From: an uncultured Alphaproteobacteria bacterium
Lineage (GTDB): Bacteria; Pseudomonadota; Alphaproteobacteria; RF32; CAG-239
Direction: 5' to 3'
DNA: 32,938 nucleotides
Assembly: GCA_944392295.1 (NCBI GenBank)
Contig: CALXWE010000004.1
Location: forward strand, 109,819-142,756
A program made the translations under genes and the position numbers. Under the pieces are notes generated by a model. That model worked only from the letters and a program-made list of their open reading frames with translations. It did not search any database and was not told the DNA's origin. This document shows, in pieces, positions 16,894-24,786 of this stretch (the stretch's first letter is position 1; each line of letters begins with the position of its first letter).

Positions 16894-17685
16894 TTAGAAG
16901 TTGTTTTTTTCTATATCCATAAAGTAATTAATAGTTTGTTCGGACAGCTCTTTGGTAGCCGGCTTGTCGCAAACGATAATACCATGCGGATGCATCTGTA
17001 ATGCCGAAATTGTCCATACGTGATTGATACTTCCTTCAATGCCGTGCTTTAAGGCCGTGGCCTTGTTTTCGCCGGTAATTAAAATCATAACTTCGGCAGC
17101 GTCCATAATGGTACCGATACCTACCGTTAATACGGTGGTCGGAACTTTGCTGACATCGTTGTCAAAGAAACGGGAGTTGGCTTTTATCGTGCTCTCGGTT
17201 AAAGTTTTAACACGGGTGCGTGAAGTTAATGATGAAAACGGCTCATTAAAGGCAATGTGTCCGTCGGTACCTACGCCGCCTATAAATAAATGCACGCCTC
17301 CGGCTTGGCGAATCGCTTTTTCATAATTGCGGCACTCTTTTTCGTAATCTTTGGTCATGCCGTTTAACATATGAATGTTTTGCGGTTTTAAATTAACGTG
17401 TTTGAAAAAGTTTTCTTCCATAAAAAAGCGGTAGCTCTGGTGGTCGGTCGGTTTTAAGCCGATGTATTCGTCCATATTAAAAGTTACCACGTTTTCAAAC
17501 GAAACTTTGCGCTTTTGATATAAATTTATTAACTCTTGATACATTCCCATCGGGGTAGAACCTGTCGGCAGACCCAATACAAACGGATGCTCCGGCGTGG
17601 GCTTAAATTTGTTAATTCTGTATACAACATAGTTGGCTGCCCATTTGGCAACGGTATCGTAGTCCGGTTTTATTATTACACGCAT
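16894..17685 (-). CDS. nagB: Glucosamine-6-phosphate deaminase
   Basis: NagB converts glucosamine-6-phosphate to fructose-6-phosphate and ammonia, the last step of N-acetylglucosamine catabolism, in the cytoplasm. The catalytic residues fall at the E. coli positions: D72 in NMDEY, and D141, H143 and E148 in GTDGHIAFNEP. The phosphate-binding loop LPTGSTPMG and the SRTRVKTLTEST segment are also present. Its 263 residues are close to the usual length. The start overlaps the nagA end by ten bases, so the two are translationally coupled. Confidence 0.97.
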   Translation of the reverse strand: MRVIIKPDYDTVAKWAANYVVYRINKFKPTPEHPFVLGLPTGSTPMGMYQELINLYQKRKVSFENVVTFNMDEYIGLKPTDHQSYRFFMEENFFKHVNLKPQNIHMLNGMTKDYEKECRNYEKAIRQAGGVHLFIGGVGTDGHIAFNEPFSSLTSRTRVKTLTESTIKANSRFFDNDVSKVPTTVLTVGIGTIMDAAEVMILITGENKATALKHGIEGSINHVWTISALQMHPHGIIVCDKPATKELSEQTINYFMDIEKNNF

Positions 17686-18857
17686 AGCTTCTTTCCTTTA
17701 TGATAGAGTTTACCTTTTATTATTGTATATAAAATATTTAAGTTTTTATTAAAAATTACCAAATCTGCATCATATCCGGGAGCAATTAAACCGATATGAT
17801 CTTGCTTCATAATTCGTGCCGGATTGGCCGATGCCATATGTACGGCTTGCTCAATGGAAAATCCGTATGATACTACATTTTTAACGCTGTCTATCATGGT
17901 TAGAGCCGAACCGGCAATAACGTTATCCGACTTGCGGTAAAAACATTTATCTAAATATACTTCCTCACCATTGGCAATGAGAGGCTTTTTCTTTTGTTTG
18001 GTCGGCTTTAGCGAATCGGTAACCAGTACGATTTTATCCAGCGATTTACAGGTTAGTAAAAACTTGATAATCTCCGGGTTAATGTGAATACCGTCGGCAA
18101 TAACTTCGCAAGAAAGTTCAGGATGAATAAATACGGCACCCACCACTCCGGGGTCGCGGTGGTGCATACGGCTCATGGCGTTAAATAAATGCGTAACGTG
18201 CAAAATTCGAACTTGCATACCCTCTATCATTTGATTGTAAGTGGCGTTGGTGTGTCCGGCTTGTAAAATAATGCCCTTGGATAAGCAGTATAATGCCAGC
18301 TCACGCATATGCTTTAGTTCGGGAGCAACCGTCATATTAATGATATGACCTTCCGAAACATTCCATAAGGTTTCCATTAAGTCTAAATCTACCGGGCTCA
18401 GAGCATCGGCAGATTGTACTCCGAGCCTTTCGGGTGAAAGAAACGGACCTTCTAGATGAACGCCTAAAATACGAGCGCCTTTTTCTTGCCCCATGGCTCT
18501 GACTATGGCGGTAATGCCTTGTATTAATTCATCTTTGGGCGCGGCATATAAGGTGGGTATAAAGGAAGTTACTCCATATTCCGATAAAATTTCCGACATC
18601 TTTAAAATGGAGTTTACCGAATAATCGTCGGTTCCGTAACCACCAATACCATGAATATGAGTATCAATAAATCCGGGGGCAACATAAGCCCCTTTGGCGT
18701 CTATGAGCAAAGTATCTTCTTTAAAGGTTTTTTGCTTAAAGCGGCTCTCATTAAATACATCTACGATTTTGTTTTGTTTAATCAGTACCGCACAGTTTCT
18801 CATCATGGTAAATCCGTTAAAAACCGTGGCGTTGTGTATACATGTTGCTGCTACCAT
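17676..18857 (-). CDS. nagA: N-acetylglucosamine-6-phosphate deacetylase
   Basis: NagA removes acetate from GlcNAc-6-phosphate, feeding NagB. The amidohydrolase metal motifs are in order: GFIDTHIHG (HxH), HLEGPFLSPERLG (Glu ligand), AGHTNATY, THLFNAMSRMHHRDPG and the catalytic Asp in VTDSLKP. I chose the ATG at 18857 (393 residues) because AAGGA lies seven bases before it. The longer frame from 18896 would start inside slyX, whose stop codon is 10 bp upstream of this ATG. It is the middle gene of a slyX-nagA-nagB unit. No nagC or nagE is visible nearby. Confidence 0.96.
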   Translation of the reverse strand: MVAATCIHNATVFNGFTMMRNCAVLIKQNKIVDVFNESRFKQKTFKEDTLLIDAKGAYVAPGFIDTHIHGIGGYGTDDYSVNSILKMSEILSEYGVTSFIPTLYAAPKDELIQGITAIVRAMGQEKGARILGVHLEGPFLSPERLGVQSADALSPVDLDLMETLWNVSEGHIINMTVAPELKHMRELALYCLSKGIILQAGHTNATYNQMIEGMQVRILHVTHLFNAMSRMHHRDPGVVGAVFIHPELSCEVIADGIHINPEIIKFLLTCKSLDKIVLVTDSLKPTKQKKKPLIANGEEVYLDKCFYRKSDNVIAGSALTMIDSVKNVVSYGFSIEQAVHMASANPARIMKQDHIGLIAPGYDADLVIFNKNLNILYTIIKGKLYHKGKKLCV

Positions 18858-18867
18858 GATAGTGTCC

Positions 18868-19068
18868 TTAGTAATGAGGGGGAGGGGTTTCTTCACTTAA
18901 CGGTTTAACATTTTCATTGTTAACCATAGAAGCTAATACTTTGTTTTCCTTTTGTAATAAATCAATAGCCTTACCTTGCTTAATTACAACATCGTTTAAA
19001 TCATCAACAACGCGCTGCAAATTAGCAATTGCCATTTCTATATCTATTAATCTGTTTTCAATATCCAT
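18868..19068 (-). CDS. slyX: SlyX family protein
   Basis: This small coiled-coil protein (66 residues from the chosen start) ends in EETPPPHY, the hallmark C-terminus of SlyX. The body has heptad-like hydrophobic spacing (IENRLIDIEMAIANLQRVV). The role of SlyX is poorly known. Two starts are possible. The ATG at 19068 has GGGG at a good distance, while the ATG at 19080 has no ribosome binding site and would leave only about ten bases of leader from the promoter at 19096-19124. It is the first gene of the slyX-nagA-nagB unit. Confidence 0.9.
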   Translation of the reverse strand: MDIENRLIDIEMAIANLQRVVDDLNDVVIKQGKAIDLLQKENKVLASMVNNENVKPLSEETPPPHY

Positions 19069-19095
19069 CTTATGCCCCATAATAAGTTTATTTAC

Positions 19096-19124
19096 AAATT
19101 AGCATAGTAAAATGTATGTTGCAA
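19096..19124 (-). promoter_or_regulatory. Promoter of the slyX-nagA-nagB unit
   Basis: On the minus strand TTGCAA (19119-19124), 17 bases, then TAATTT (19096-19101) preceded by TGC, an extended -10. Nearly the same sequence, including the spacer ACATTTT and TATGCTA, occurs as the promoter at 21692-21720, which strengthens both calls. Confidence 0.55.
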
Positions 19125-19133
19125 TCTAAAAAC

Positions 19134-19165
19134 AACGGGCTGTGATTTGCCAGCCCGTTAATTTT
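19134..19165 (-). terminator. Terminator after the nitroreductase-family gene
   Basis: AACGGGCTG (19134-19142) pairs with CAGCCCGTT (19151-19159) over an eight-base loop. On the minus strand the stem is followed by GTTTTTAG. It lies just past the stop codon of the gene ending at 19165. Confidence 0.85.
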
Positions 19166-19755
19166 TACTCTTGCGGATAAGCTAAGGTTTGGTGATATGT
19201 TACAACCTCGTCATCATTTAATTCTAAGGCTTTATGCAGACCGTCGCGGTCGATTAAGCCTCTTACAACCGAAGATAAACCGTTGGCGGCGGCATATAAC
19301 GATACATTTTCGTAAGCAGAGCCGCTGTGGACTTCGCCGTATTTTTTGTCGCCGACATAAATTATATGTACGGGAGCATCTTTTACAAAATCTTGAGAAG
19401 CAAGGTAGGGCATTAAATCGGTATCGGAATATTTATTTAATATATTGTTTTTGCCGTCGTATTCCCAAACTTTATTTTCATAAATAACAAAGATCCTCAA
19501 GTTTTGTTTGTTGCGAGCTGTAGGAATGGTTCTTGTCCCGTGTGAGTTGGAACCGAAGGCTGCCCATAAAACATTGCTCAATTCCTGCTTCGAAATCGGC
19601 TTGTTGCTGTAAGTGCGACCGGATTTGCGCGCGTTAATAATTTTCATTAACTCCGATGATGTATCGGCTTGCGGCAGGTTGATGCTTTCGGCTTTGCAAA
19701 TGCTCGTGCTTATAAGAAGGGTACCTAAAATTACGTAAAAAATATTTTTATTCAT
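19165..19755 (-). CDS. Exported nitroreductase-family protein
   Basis: A signal peptide (IFYVILGTLLISTSICKAES) precedes a compact nitroreductase/SagB-like FMN domain. ARKSGRTYSNKPISKQELSN is the usual N-terminal flavin-binding motif, GSAYENVSLYAAANGLSSVVRG the central helix, and the C-terminus HQTLAYPQE matches the family's closing strand. Such enzymes reduce nitro or quinone compounds using FMN and NAD(P)H. Export is less common and means the substrate is unclear. I favour the second ATG (19755, 196 residues), with AAGGA seven bases before it. The first ATG at 19761 is also possible. It lies about 20 bp behind the CNNM/CBS gene on the same strand, so the two are likely co-transcribed. Confidence 0.85.
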   Translation of the reverse strand: MNKNIFYVILGTLLISTSICKAESINLPQADTSSELMKIINARKSGRTYSNKPISKQELSNVLWAAFGSNSHGTRTIPTARNKQNLRIFVIYENKVWEYDGKNNILNKYSDTDLMPYLASQDFVKDAPVHIIYVGDKKYGEVHSGSAYENVSLYAAANGLSSVVRGLIDRDGLHKALELNDDEVVTYHQTLAYPQE

Positions 19756-19775
19756 AATCATTCCTTTCCTTAAAA

Positions 19776-21116
19776 TTATTGATTATCAGGCTCTGCGTTT
19801 TCAAGAATCTGTACTACAGCTTCTTCAATGCGACGACCTCTCATCTTGGTTATTTTTATTTTCATATTTTGATAAGTAAATTTGCGGTTTTGTTTTCCTT
19901 CCGGAAAACCTCCCATAACGGATAGCAAATAGCCGGCAAATGTATCATAATCAATGTCATCTTCGTCAATGTTGAGATGTAAAGATGATATTGCTTCTTC
20001 AATGGGGGTAGAACCTTGAACTATATAAGTGTTATTGTTAATCTGCTCAATGTCAGGTACACTCGGAGGAGCTTCTTCATCGTCTTCAAGTTCTCCTACC
20101 AATTCTTCTAATAAGTCGTTCATGGTAACAATACCAAACATACCACCGTATTCGTCAACCACAACGGCAAAGTGATTACGACTTTTTTGCATGTTCTTAA
20201 ATAACTCGTCAATGTGTTTGGATTGACTGATAAATTGCGCCGGCTTAATGGCTTTTTTTATTATCTCATCTTTAGGCAGAGCTTTGTAACGAAAATAATC
20301 TTTAATAGCCAAAGTACCGATAATGTTATCGGTGTCGTTTTTATAAACCGGATATATTGAATAACGGGTATCGGTGATAATTCTTTCCCAGTTTTCTATA
20401 GAATCATCAATATCTAAAAATGTAACATCGGTACGGTGGGTCATTACTTCTTCGGCAGTGATATCGTCAAACTCAAATACATTGTGAATAAAGCTCTTTT
20501 CAATATCGTCAATGGTGCCGTTTTGGCTTCCGGCTTCTATCATTATACGGATTTCTTCTTCAGTAACCTGTTCGTTTTTTTCTTCGGGATTGATGCGCAA
20601 AAGGTTTAATACGGCGTTAGTCGAGGCGGTTAAAAGCCAAACCAAAGGTGAGAAGATTTTGGCAATGAAGTAAATTAATCCGGACATACCAAGACCGATT
20701 TTTTCGGCATAGTTCATGGCAATACGCTTGGGAACAAGCTCACCTAAAATTAAAGTTATGTACGATAATATCAATGTAATACCGATGACCGCTAAAACGT
20801 CTAGAGTTTTTGGGGAAAGCGTAACGCCAAGCGAAATTAACCAATCGACAATGCGGTCGGAAAAATTATCGGCAGCAAAGGCACTGCCCAAAAATCCGGC
20901 TAAAGTAATGCCGATTTGAATGGTGGCTAAAAATTTAGCCGGTTGAGCCGTGAGTGAGACGAGGCGTGAGGCTCTTTTATCTCCGCCTTCGGCCATACGT
21001 TTAAGTTTGTTATCGTTAATCGAGATAACGGCAATTTCGGCACAGGCAAATATTGCATTTAAAAAAATAAGAAAAAACTGGAAAAGTAACAATTCAACAA
21101 CGGTGTAATCAGTCAT
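19776..21116 (-). CDS. CNNM/DUF21-CBS-CorC_HlyC membrane protein (hemolysin/TlyC family)
   Basis: The 446-residue inner-membrane protein has an N-terminal DUF21/CNNM transmembrane domain (about residues 5-170; FLIFLNAIFACAEIAVIS is characteristic). Paired CBS domains follow (EEVMTHRTDVTFLDID and NHFAVVVDEYGGMFGIVTMNDLLEELVGE), then a C-terminal CorC_HlyC domain. Relatives such as YfjD/PaeA and bacterial CNNM proteins export Mg2+ or polyamines. The name hemolysin is historical. GGAG precedes the ATG. A nitroreductase-family gene follows 14-20 bases downstream. Confidence 0.94.
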   Translation of the reverse strand: MTDYTVVELLLFQFFLIFLNAIFACAEIAVISINDNKLKRMAEGGDKRASRLVSLTAQPAKFLATIQIGITLAGFLGSAFAADNFSDRIVDWLISLGVTLSPKTLDVLAVIGITLILSYITLILGELVPKRIAMNYAEKIGLGMSGLIYFIAKIFSPLVWLLTASTNAVLNLLRINPEEKNEQVTEEEIRIMIEAGSQNGTIDDIEKSFIHNVFEFDDITAEEVMTHRTDVTFLDIDDSIENWERIITDTRYSIYPVYKNDTDNIIGTLAIKDYFRYKALPKDEIIKKAIKPAQFISQSKHIDELFKNMQKSRNHFAVVVDEYGGMFGIVTMNDLLEELVGELEDDEEAPPSVPDIEQINNNTYIVQGSTPIEEAISSLHLNIDEDDIDYDTFAGYLLSVMGGFPEGKQNRKFTYQNMKIKITKMRGRRIEEAVVQILENAEPDNQ

Positions 21117-21215
21117 AAATACTCCATAATATTATTATAAACACTACAATAGTAACGGAAAAAATGTTTTTTTTATAATTTTTTTTAATCTTTTAACAGA
21201 AAATATTTAAAAAGC

Positions 21216-21244
21216 AAAAACCCTGCACTTGATGCAGGGTTTTT
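21216..21244 (-). terminator. Rho-independent terminator
   Basis: AAAAACCCTGCA-CTTGA-TGCAGGGTTTTT is a perfect 12-bp stem with T runs on both strands. It lies downstream of the minus-strand gene ending at 21269 and separates it from the CNNM/CBS gene. Confidence 0.92.
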
Positions 21245-21268
21245 ACCGAAATGATTACAAAGATACCT

Positions 21269-21661
21269 TTATTGGTATCTTCTGGCATCTTCGGCCAGTT
21301 CAGTCGAGAAAATTTTTGAACGATAGATATTCCGAATACTTTCGGCTGAAATGAAGACTTCTTCATTGCCAAACCTTAGTTTATACCCACCGCGTACCCT
21401 ATTGCAAACAGCTTTATAGGCAACGGTTTTGCAGCCTGATACGTTCATTAACGGCAACAGATTGTCGTGTTTGATGTCGATGAACATATTCTCACCCTTA
21501 ATCAGAACGGCAGGGTCAATCGAAACGGAGCCTTCTTCGTTCTGAGATACGATGATGCACCAGCAAAGCCGGTTTTTAGGTAAGCCGAAACGGTTGGCAA
21601 AGAAACTTAATTTCATGATTTGTGCGGCAAACTTGGCGGCACTTTGCGTATTTTTTACCAT
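21269..21661 (-). CDS. Small protein of unknown function
   Basis: I do not recognise this protein of about 130 residues. It has a mixed alpha/beta look, with a basic N-terminus (KNTQSAAKFAAQIMK), a central strand-rich part (CWCIIVSQNEEGSVSIDP) and a C-terminus with VFISAESIRNIYR. There is no signal peptide or membrane segment. The frame is open to 21706, but the promoter at 21692-21720 would start transcription near 21685, so I place the start at the ATG at 21661. No clear ribosome binding site is visible, and a later start such as 21604 is possible. A hairpin AGATACC/GGTATCT (21261-21280) overlaps its stop codon. Confidence 0.6.
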   Translation of the reverse strand: MVKNTQSAAKFAAQIMKLSFFANRFGLPKNRLCWCIIVSQNEEGSVSIDPAVLIKGENMFIDIKHDNLLPLMNVSGCKTVAYKAVCNRVRGGYKLRFGNEEVFISAESIRNIYRSKIFSTELAEDARRYQ

Positions 21662-21691
21662 AATTTGATAATAAATATTTTCTGGACAAAA

Positions 21692-21720
21692 TTTATAGCA
21701 TAACAAAATGTAATTTGCAA
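21692..21720 (-). promoter_or_regulatory. Promoter of the 21661 minus-strand gene
   Basis: On the minus strand TTGCAA (21715-21720), 17 bases, then TATAAA (21692-21697) preceded by TGC. It closely resembles the slyX promoter at 19096-19124, with most of the spacer conserved as well. Confidence 0.55.
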
Positions 21721-21733
21721 GTAATTTTTAAAC

Positions 21734-21762
21734 TTAACAAAATGTTTATCTTATTGTATTAT
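21734..21762 (+). promoter_or_regulatory. Probable promoter of the 630-residue gene
   Basis: TTAACA (21734-21739), 17 bases, TATTAT (21757-21762). Transcription would start near 21769 and keep the GAGGAG ribosome binding site (21785-21790) in the leader. A second -10-like box (TAATAG at 21776) would start too late to include it. Confidence 0.42.
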
Positions 21763-21800
21763 ATAAGGTATATGCTAATAGGCTGAGGAGCTTGCACATT

Positions 21801-23693
21801 ATGGAAGAAAAGACAAAAAAAGAATATATTGCAACGCTGCAAATGTTGCGAAATTTGTATGATGTGCGATTTTTTATGCAAACGTATGCCAAAGGCAAAA
21901 TGACAGAAAATTTGCGTGAAAATTTATTGAGCGCCTATGCTTTGCTTGCCGATACTCCTGAGATAAGAAAAGCTGCAGTTGATTTAATTAAATCACAGGT
22001 CGAAGAAGCCGAGTTTAATCCGTTAAGCTATAAAAGGACTACGGCAAAAGAAGATAAGCAAGCACAAAAACTTTTACAAAAAAATAAAGAACAAAATAAA
22101 ACGGTATATCTGTTGTGTCGACAACTTAAAGAAGAACTTGAACATCAGCAAAAACAAGGTAAGTTGACGGATATTTCCACAGACGCCAGACCTCTTAAAG
22201 TTTGGCTGGAAAATAATGCCGGCAAAGAAAGTTTTATGGTGGCTTTTGAGGGAGTTAATGAACCGGTTGCATTTAAGGTGAGGACCTATAAAAATAAGCA
22301 TTTTTCGCTGTTGGGAGCGGCTACTTTTAATAAGGAAAATTTCGGTAAAGTTGGCTTAAATCAAAAAAGTTATGCGGCCATTGCCGAGACCGAAGATAAA
22401 ACTCTGGAGTTGGTATATGCCGATGATGCCGGTAATCGAGGTAAAAAATATTCGGTCGTTGCCTATAAAAAGTTTTTGGGAATGAATATTAAAGATGTTT
22501 TACCTCAAAAGTATGAAAAAGAACTGGAAATATTAAATTCATTGCCGGTGGAAGATCAGCAAAAGTTTTTGGAAGGAGTAAAAAAACGTAAGCAAAAACA
22601 ACAAGACAATTTAGCTTTTTTTAAGGCTCTTGATGAATATCCGGATGCGGTTAAACTTTTATCACAATCGGGAAAGCTGAAGCGATTATTTAAAACCGGA
22701 AATATGAAGGTCGATGAAAAGGTTTTACAAGATTACTTTATTAATAATGTTGTGAAAGAAGATAAAAATAATGTGTGGAGTAAATTTACGCAAAATGCTG
22801 AGGCAAAGGAGCGTTTTTCTCGCTATGATGTTTTAATCTCTTTGGTTTTACATAACTATCTCCAAGATTTTAATAAGGTATTGGATATAAACTCTTTTGA
22901 TACTGCTAAAAACGAGCTTAAATTTGTTTTTAATAAAATAAAAGAAAGTGTAATACCGAGACTACCAAATCAGTTGTGTGCGGAAATTACGGCTTTGGGT
23001 ATTTTTAGGGCAGCAACAGGTAAATCGGTAAACGAGACTAAGTTGTCAAATATGAACAAACTGCTAAATGAGTTTGGTATTAATGTCTCTTTTAAAAAGC
23101 TGAAGGTAGATAGAATTCCTCCTGATAATATTGAAACAGCAGAGCAACAAATGAAAATAAGCCGTATGGAGTTTGAAAAGTCTAAAAGCCGCATATATAA
23201 ATTATATGGTCGTAAGTTACAAGATATGATGTCTGGTTGTGGTATTACCGAACCTGATAATGATGATTTACATCATTACATAGCTCTTAAATATGCAGCC
23301 TTTTTATCAAGAGAGCTTAATGATACACCTAATTTGGTTAAAACTATACGCCAACATCCGTGGAATACTGACGGACATAAATTGACTCATTTGTTTGATA
23401 CATCAGGGGATTTTTTAATTTCAGATAATGATAATAGTTATTATTTAATGAATTTTAATACATTACGTAAGGCATATAAACAAAATAATGAACTTACCAT
23501 TAATGCACCGATTTTACAGGTTAAAAAAGACGGCCGCTTTGTTGATTTGTTGGCTCTTAAAACCGACGGTTTGAGCGGTATGGGCTATTACGTATCATCC
23601 GATAAAACCGAGCAAAATTATATAAAAGTACCAAAATTTTGCGCTGAGATAGATGATGAAAATATGAAGAAAACAAATTTACTGAACCGCTGA
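21801..23693 (+). CDS. Large cytoplasmic protein of unknown function
   Basis: I do not recognise this 630-residue protein. It is charged and rich in Lys, Glu and Asn, mostly predicted helical, and lacks a signal peptide or membrane segment. The N-terminal third has helical repeats (NLRENLLSAYALLADTPE) and a lysine-rich tract (residues about 80-115). The middle (NKHFSLLGAATFNKENFGK) looks strand-rich, and EKYLQKFLEGVKKRKQKQ-like segments suggest coiled coil. The start is the ATG at 21801, ten bases after GAGGAG. A TTG at 21792 would be too close to that site. Codon use (many GCC and CCG in an AT-rich background) resembles the housekeeping genes, so it is probably native. Confidence 0.72.
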   Translation: MEEKTKKEYIATLQMLRNLYDVRFFMQTYAKGKMTENLRENLLSAYALLADTPEIRKAAVDLIKSQVEEAEFNPLSYKRTTAKEDKQAQKLLQKNKEQNKTVYLLCRQLKEELEHQQKQGKLTDISTDARPLKVWLENNAGKESFMVAFEGVNEPVAFKVRTYKNKHFSLLGAATFNKENFGKVGLNQKSYAAIAETEDKTLELVYADDAGNRGKKYSVVAYKKFLGMNIKDVLPQKYEKELEILNSLPVEDQQKFLEGVKKRKQKQQDNLAFFKALDEYPDAVKLLSQSGKLKRLFKTGNMKVDEKVLQDYFINNVVKEDKNNVWSKFTQNAEAKERFSRYDVLISLVLHNYLQDFNKVLDINSFDTAKNELKFVFNKIKESVIPRLPNQLCAEITALGIFRAATGKSVNETKLSNMNKLLNEFGINVSFKKLKVDRIPPDNIETAEQQMKISRMEFEKSKSRIYKLYGRKLQDMMSGCGITEPDNDDLHHYIALKYAAFLSRELNDTPNLVKTIRQHPWNTDGHKLTHLFDTSGDFLISDNDNSYYLMNFNTLRKAYKQNNELTINAPILQVKKDGRFVDLLALKTDGLSGMGYYVSSDKTEQNYIKVPKFCAEIDDENMKKTNLLNR

Positions 23694-23739
23694 TTTTTTA
23701 AAAATTGTATTGCATATTTTCCGTAAGCAGATTACATTA

Positions 23740-23762
23740 AAACAAAATTTATAATTTTGTTT
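23740..23762. terminator. AT-rich hairpin, possible weak terminator
   Basis: AAACAAAATT-TAT-AATTTTGTTT is a perfect 10-bp inverted repeat between the 630-residue gene and the next small gene. The T-rich 3' arm gives it terminator character, but the stem has almost no GC. It ends 18 bases before the next ATG and could also affect that gene's translation. Confidence 0.4.
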
Positions 23763-23780
23763 CACTTTAAATTATTGTTT

Positions 23781-24152
23781 ATGGAAAGAGCTTATTTGTT
23801 AAGATTGCTCAAGAAGAATTATACCCTTCTTGATAAAGATGAAATTTCCGCAGCTATTGATGGAAACTCCTTTTTTGATGATGAGTTTCAAAGGCTGGTT
23901 AAAAACAACAGCCCTCTTTTGAACGATAAGGAGAGCTTGCCGAAGTTTCACAAAATGTGTTACAATCTCGTGGAGACCCTAATCGGAAAATTCGATGATT
24001 GCAAAAAGAGCGAGTACCAGCTTGTAAAGATTATCGATACGGTGGTATTGATACTTTCGCTTTACAATGCGTATTCGGCCGTAACTTGCCCGTCGTTGAT
24101 TTACCGACTTATCTGCGAAGTGGAGAGGCATGATTATCTTGTGCTCAAGTAA
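23781..24152 (+). CDS. Small helical protein of unknown function
   Basis: The 123-residue protein starts MERAYLLRLLKKNYTLLDKDEIS. It is all-helical by eye with a hydrophobic helix near the C-terminus (IIDTVVLILSLYNAYSA), perhaps buried rather than membrane-spanning. I do not recognise it. The chosen ATG avoids a start inside the upstream hairpin. No ribosome binding site is seen. A strong terminator follows, which supports it as a transcribed unit. Codon use (AAC, CTC, GAG) differs from the genes to the left, hinting at separate ancestry. Confidence 0.55.
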   Translation: MERAYLLRLLKKNYTLLDKDEISAAIDGNSFFDDEFQRLVKNNSPLLNDKESLPKFHKMCYNLVETLIGKFDDCKKSEYQLVKIIDTVVLILSLYNAYSAVTCPSLIYRLICEVERHDYLVLK

Positions 24153-24170
24153 AACTGCACTTGTCTGTTG

Positions 24171-24204
24171 GACCCGATTTTTTATAACAATCGGGTCTTT
24201 TTGT
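24171..24204 (+). terminator. Rho-independent terminator
   Basis: GACCCGATT (24171-24179) pairs with AATCGGGTC (24189-24197) and is followed by TTTTTG. It ends the small gene at 24152. Confidence 0.9.
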
Positions 24205-24215
24205 TTATGAAATAC

Positions 24216-24243
24216 TTGAATTTTGAAAAATATGTAGTAGTAT
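24216..24243 (+). promoter_or_regulatory. Possible promoter of the 112-residue gene
   Basis: TTGAAT (24216-24221), 16 bases, TAGTAT (24238-24243). It lies between a terminator and the start at 24274, where a promoter is needed. Confidence 0.35.
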
Positions 24244-24273
24244 CAACAGCGTTTTAATGTATTTTTTTATCAT

Positions 24274-24612
24274 ATGGAACAATTATTAGATAAGGTAACG
24301 GCGGAATTTAAAAAGTATTTTTCCGTTGTAGAACACGAAGAAATGGTGTTTGTGTGTTCTAAACAAGTGCAAAAGGTTAATGTCAGCAGTTTGTTAAACA
24401 CGTTATGCGGCGATTTTAAGTTGTCGATAGAGTTGGTTGTAGTTGAAGGAGATAATCTTCTTTATTATGGTCAATATCGAGGGGCTCGTGAATTTACTCG
24501 TATTTTTCCGGAGGCGTTATCCCCGCGAAATGAATGCGGCGATGTCTGGTCTGTCTGCGGAAGTTTGCAAAGCGCCATGAATTTAGGCAATATATTTGAA
24601 TATGCCTTTTGA
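24274..24612 (+). CDS. Small protein of unknown function
   Basis: The 112-residue protein begins MEQLLDKVTAEFKKYFSVVE and has alternating strands and helices (EEMVFVCSKQVQKVNVSSLL; ELVVVEGDNLLYYGQYRG). It has four cysteines and no membrane segment. I do not recognise it. There is no visible ribosome binding site before the ATG, but the gene sits between its own promoter-like boxes and a terminator, like its neighbours at 23781 and 24787. These three look like independent single-gene units. Confidence 0.55.
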   Translation: MEQLLDKVTAEFKKYFSVVEHEEMVFVCSKQVQKVNVSSLLNTLCGDFKLSIELVVVEGDNLLYYGQYRGAREFTRIFPEALSPRNECGDVWSVCGSLQSAMNLGNIFEYAF

Positions 24613-24635
24613 AAATTAGTTATGTATGTAAAAAA

Positions 24636-24664
24636 CCGATAGTTTGAAAACTATCGGCTTTTTG
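24636..24664 (+). terminator. Rho-independent terminator
   Basis: CCGATAGTT (24636-24644) pairs with AACTATCGG (24649-24657), followed by CTTTTTG. It ends the 112-residue gene. Confidence 0.88.
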
Positions 24665-24686
24665 TTGTGTTTTTGCCTAACGTAAT

Positions 24687-24715
24687 AAAAGCCCTACCTT
24701 CGCGGTGGGGCTTTT
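24687..24715. terminator. Second terminator hairpin before the HAD gene
   Basis: AAAAGCCCTACC-TTCGC-GGTGGGGCTTTT is a 12-bp stem with one G-T pair. With its flanking TAATA it is nearly identical to the hairpin at 25460-25488 on the other side of the HAD gene. Confidence 0.8.
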
Positions 24716-24786
24716 GGAGGAAAATAGACAAATAAAATATTGCATTTACGAGAATTTTATGCTACAAGTAAAACGATTTATTTATT

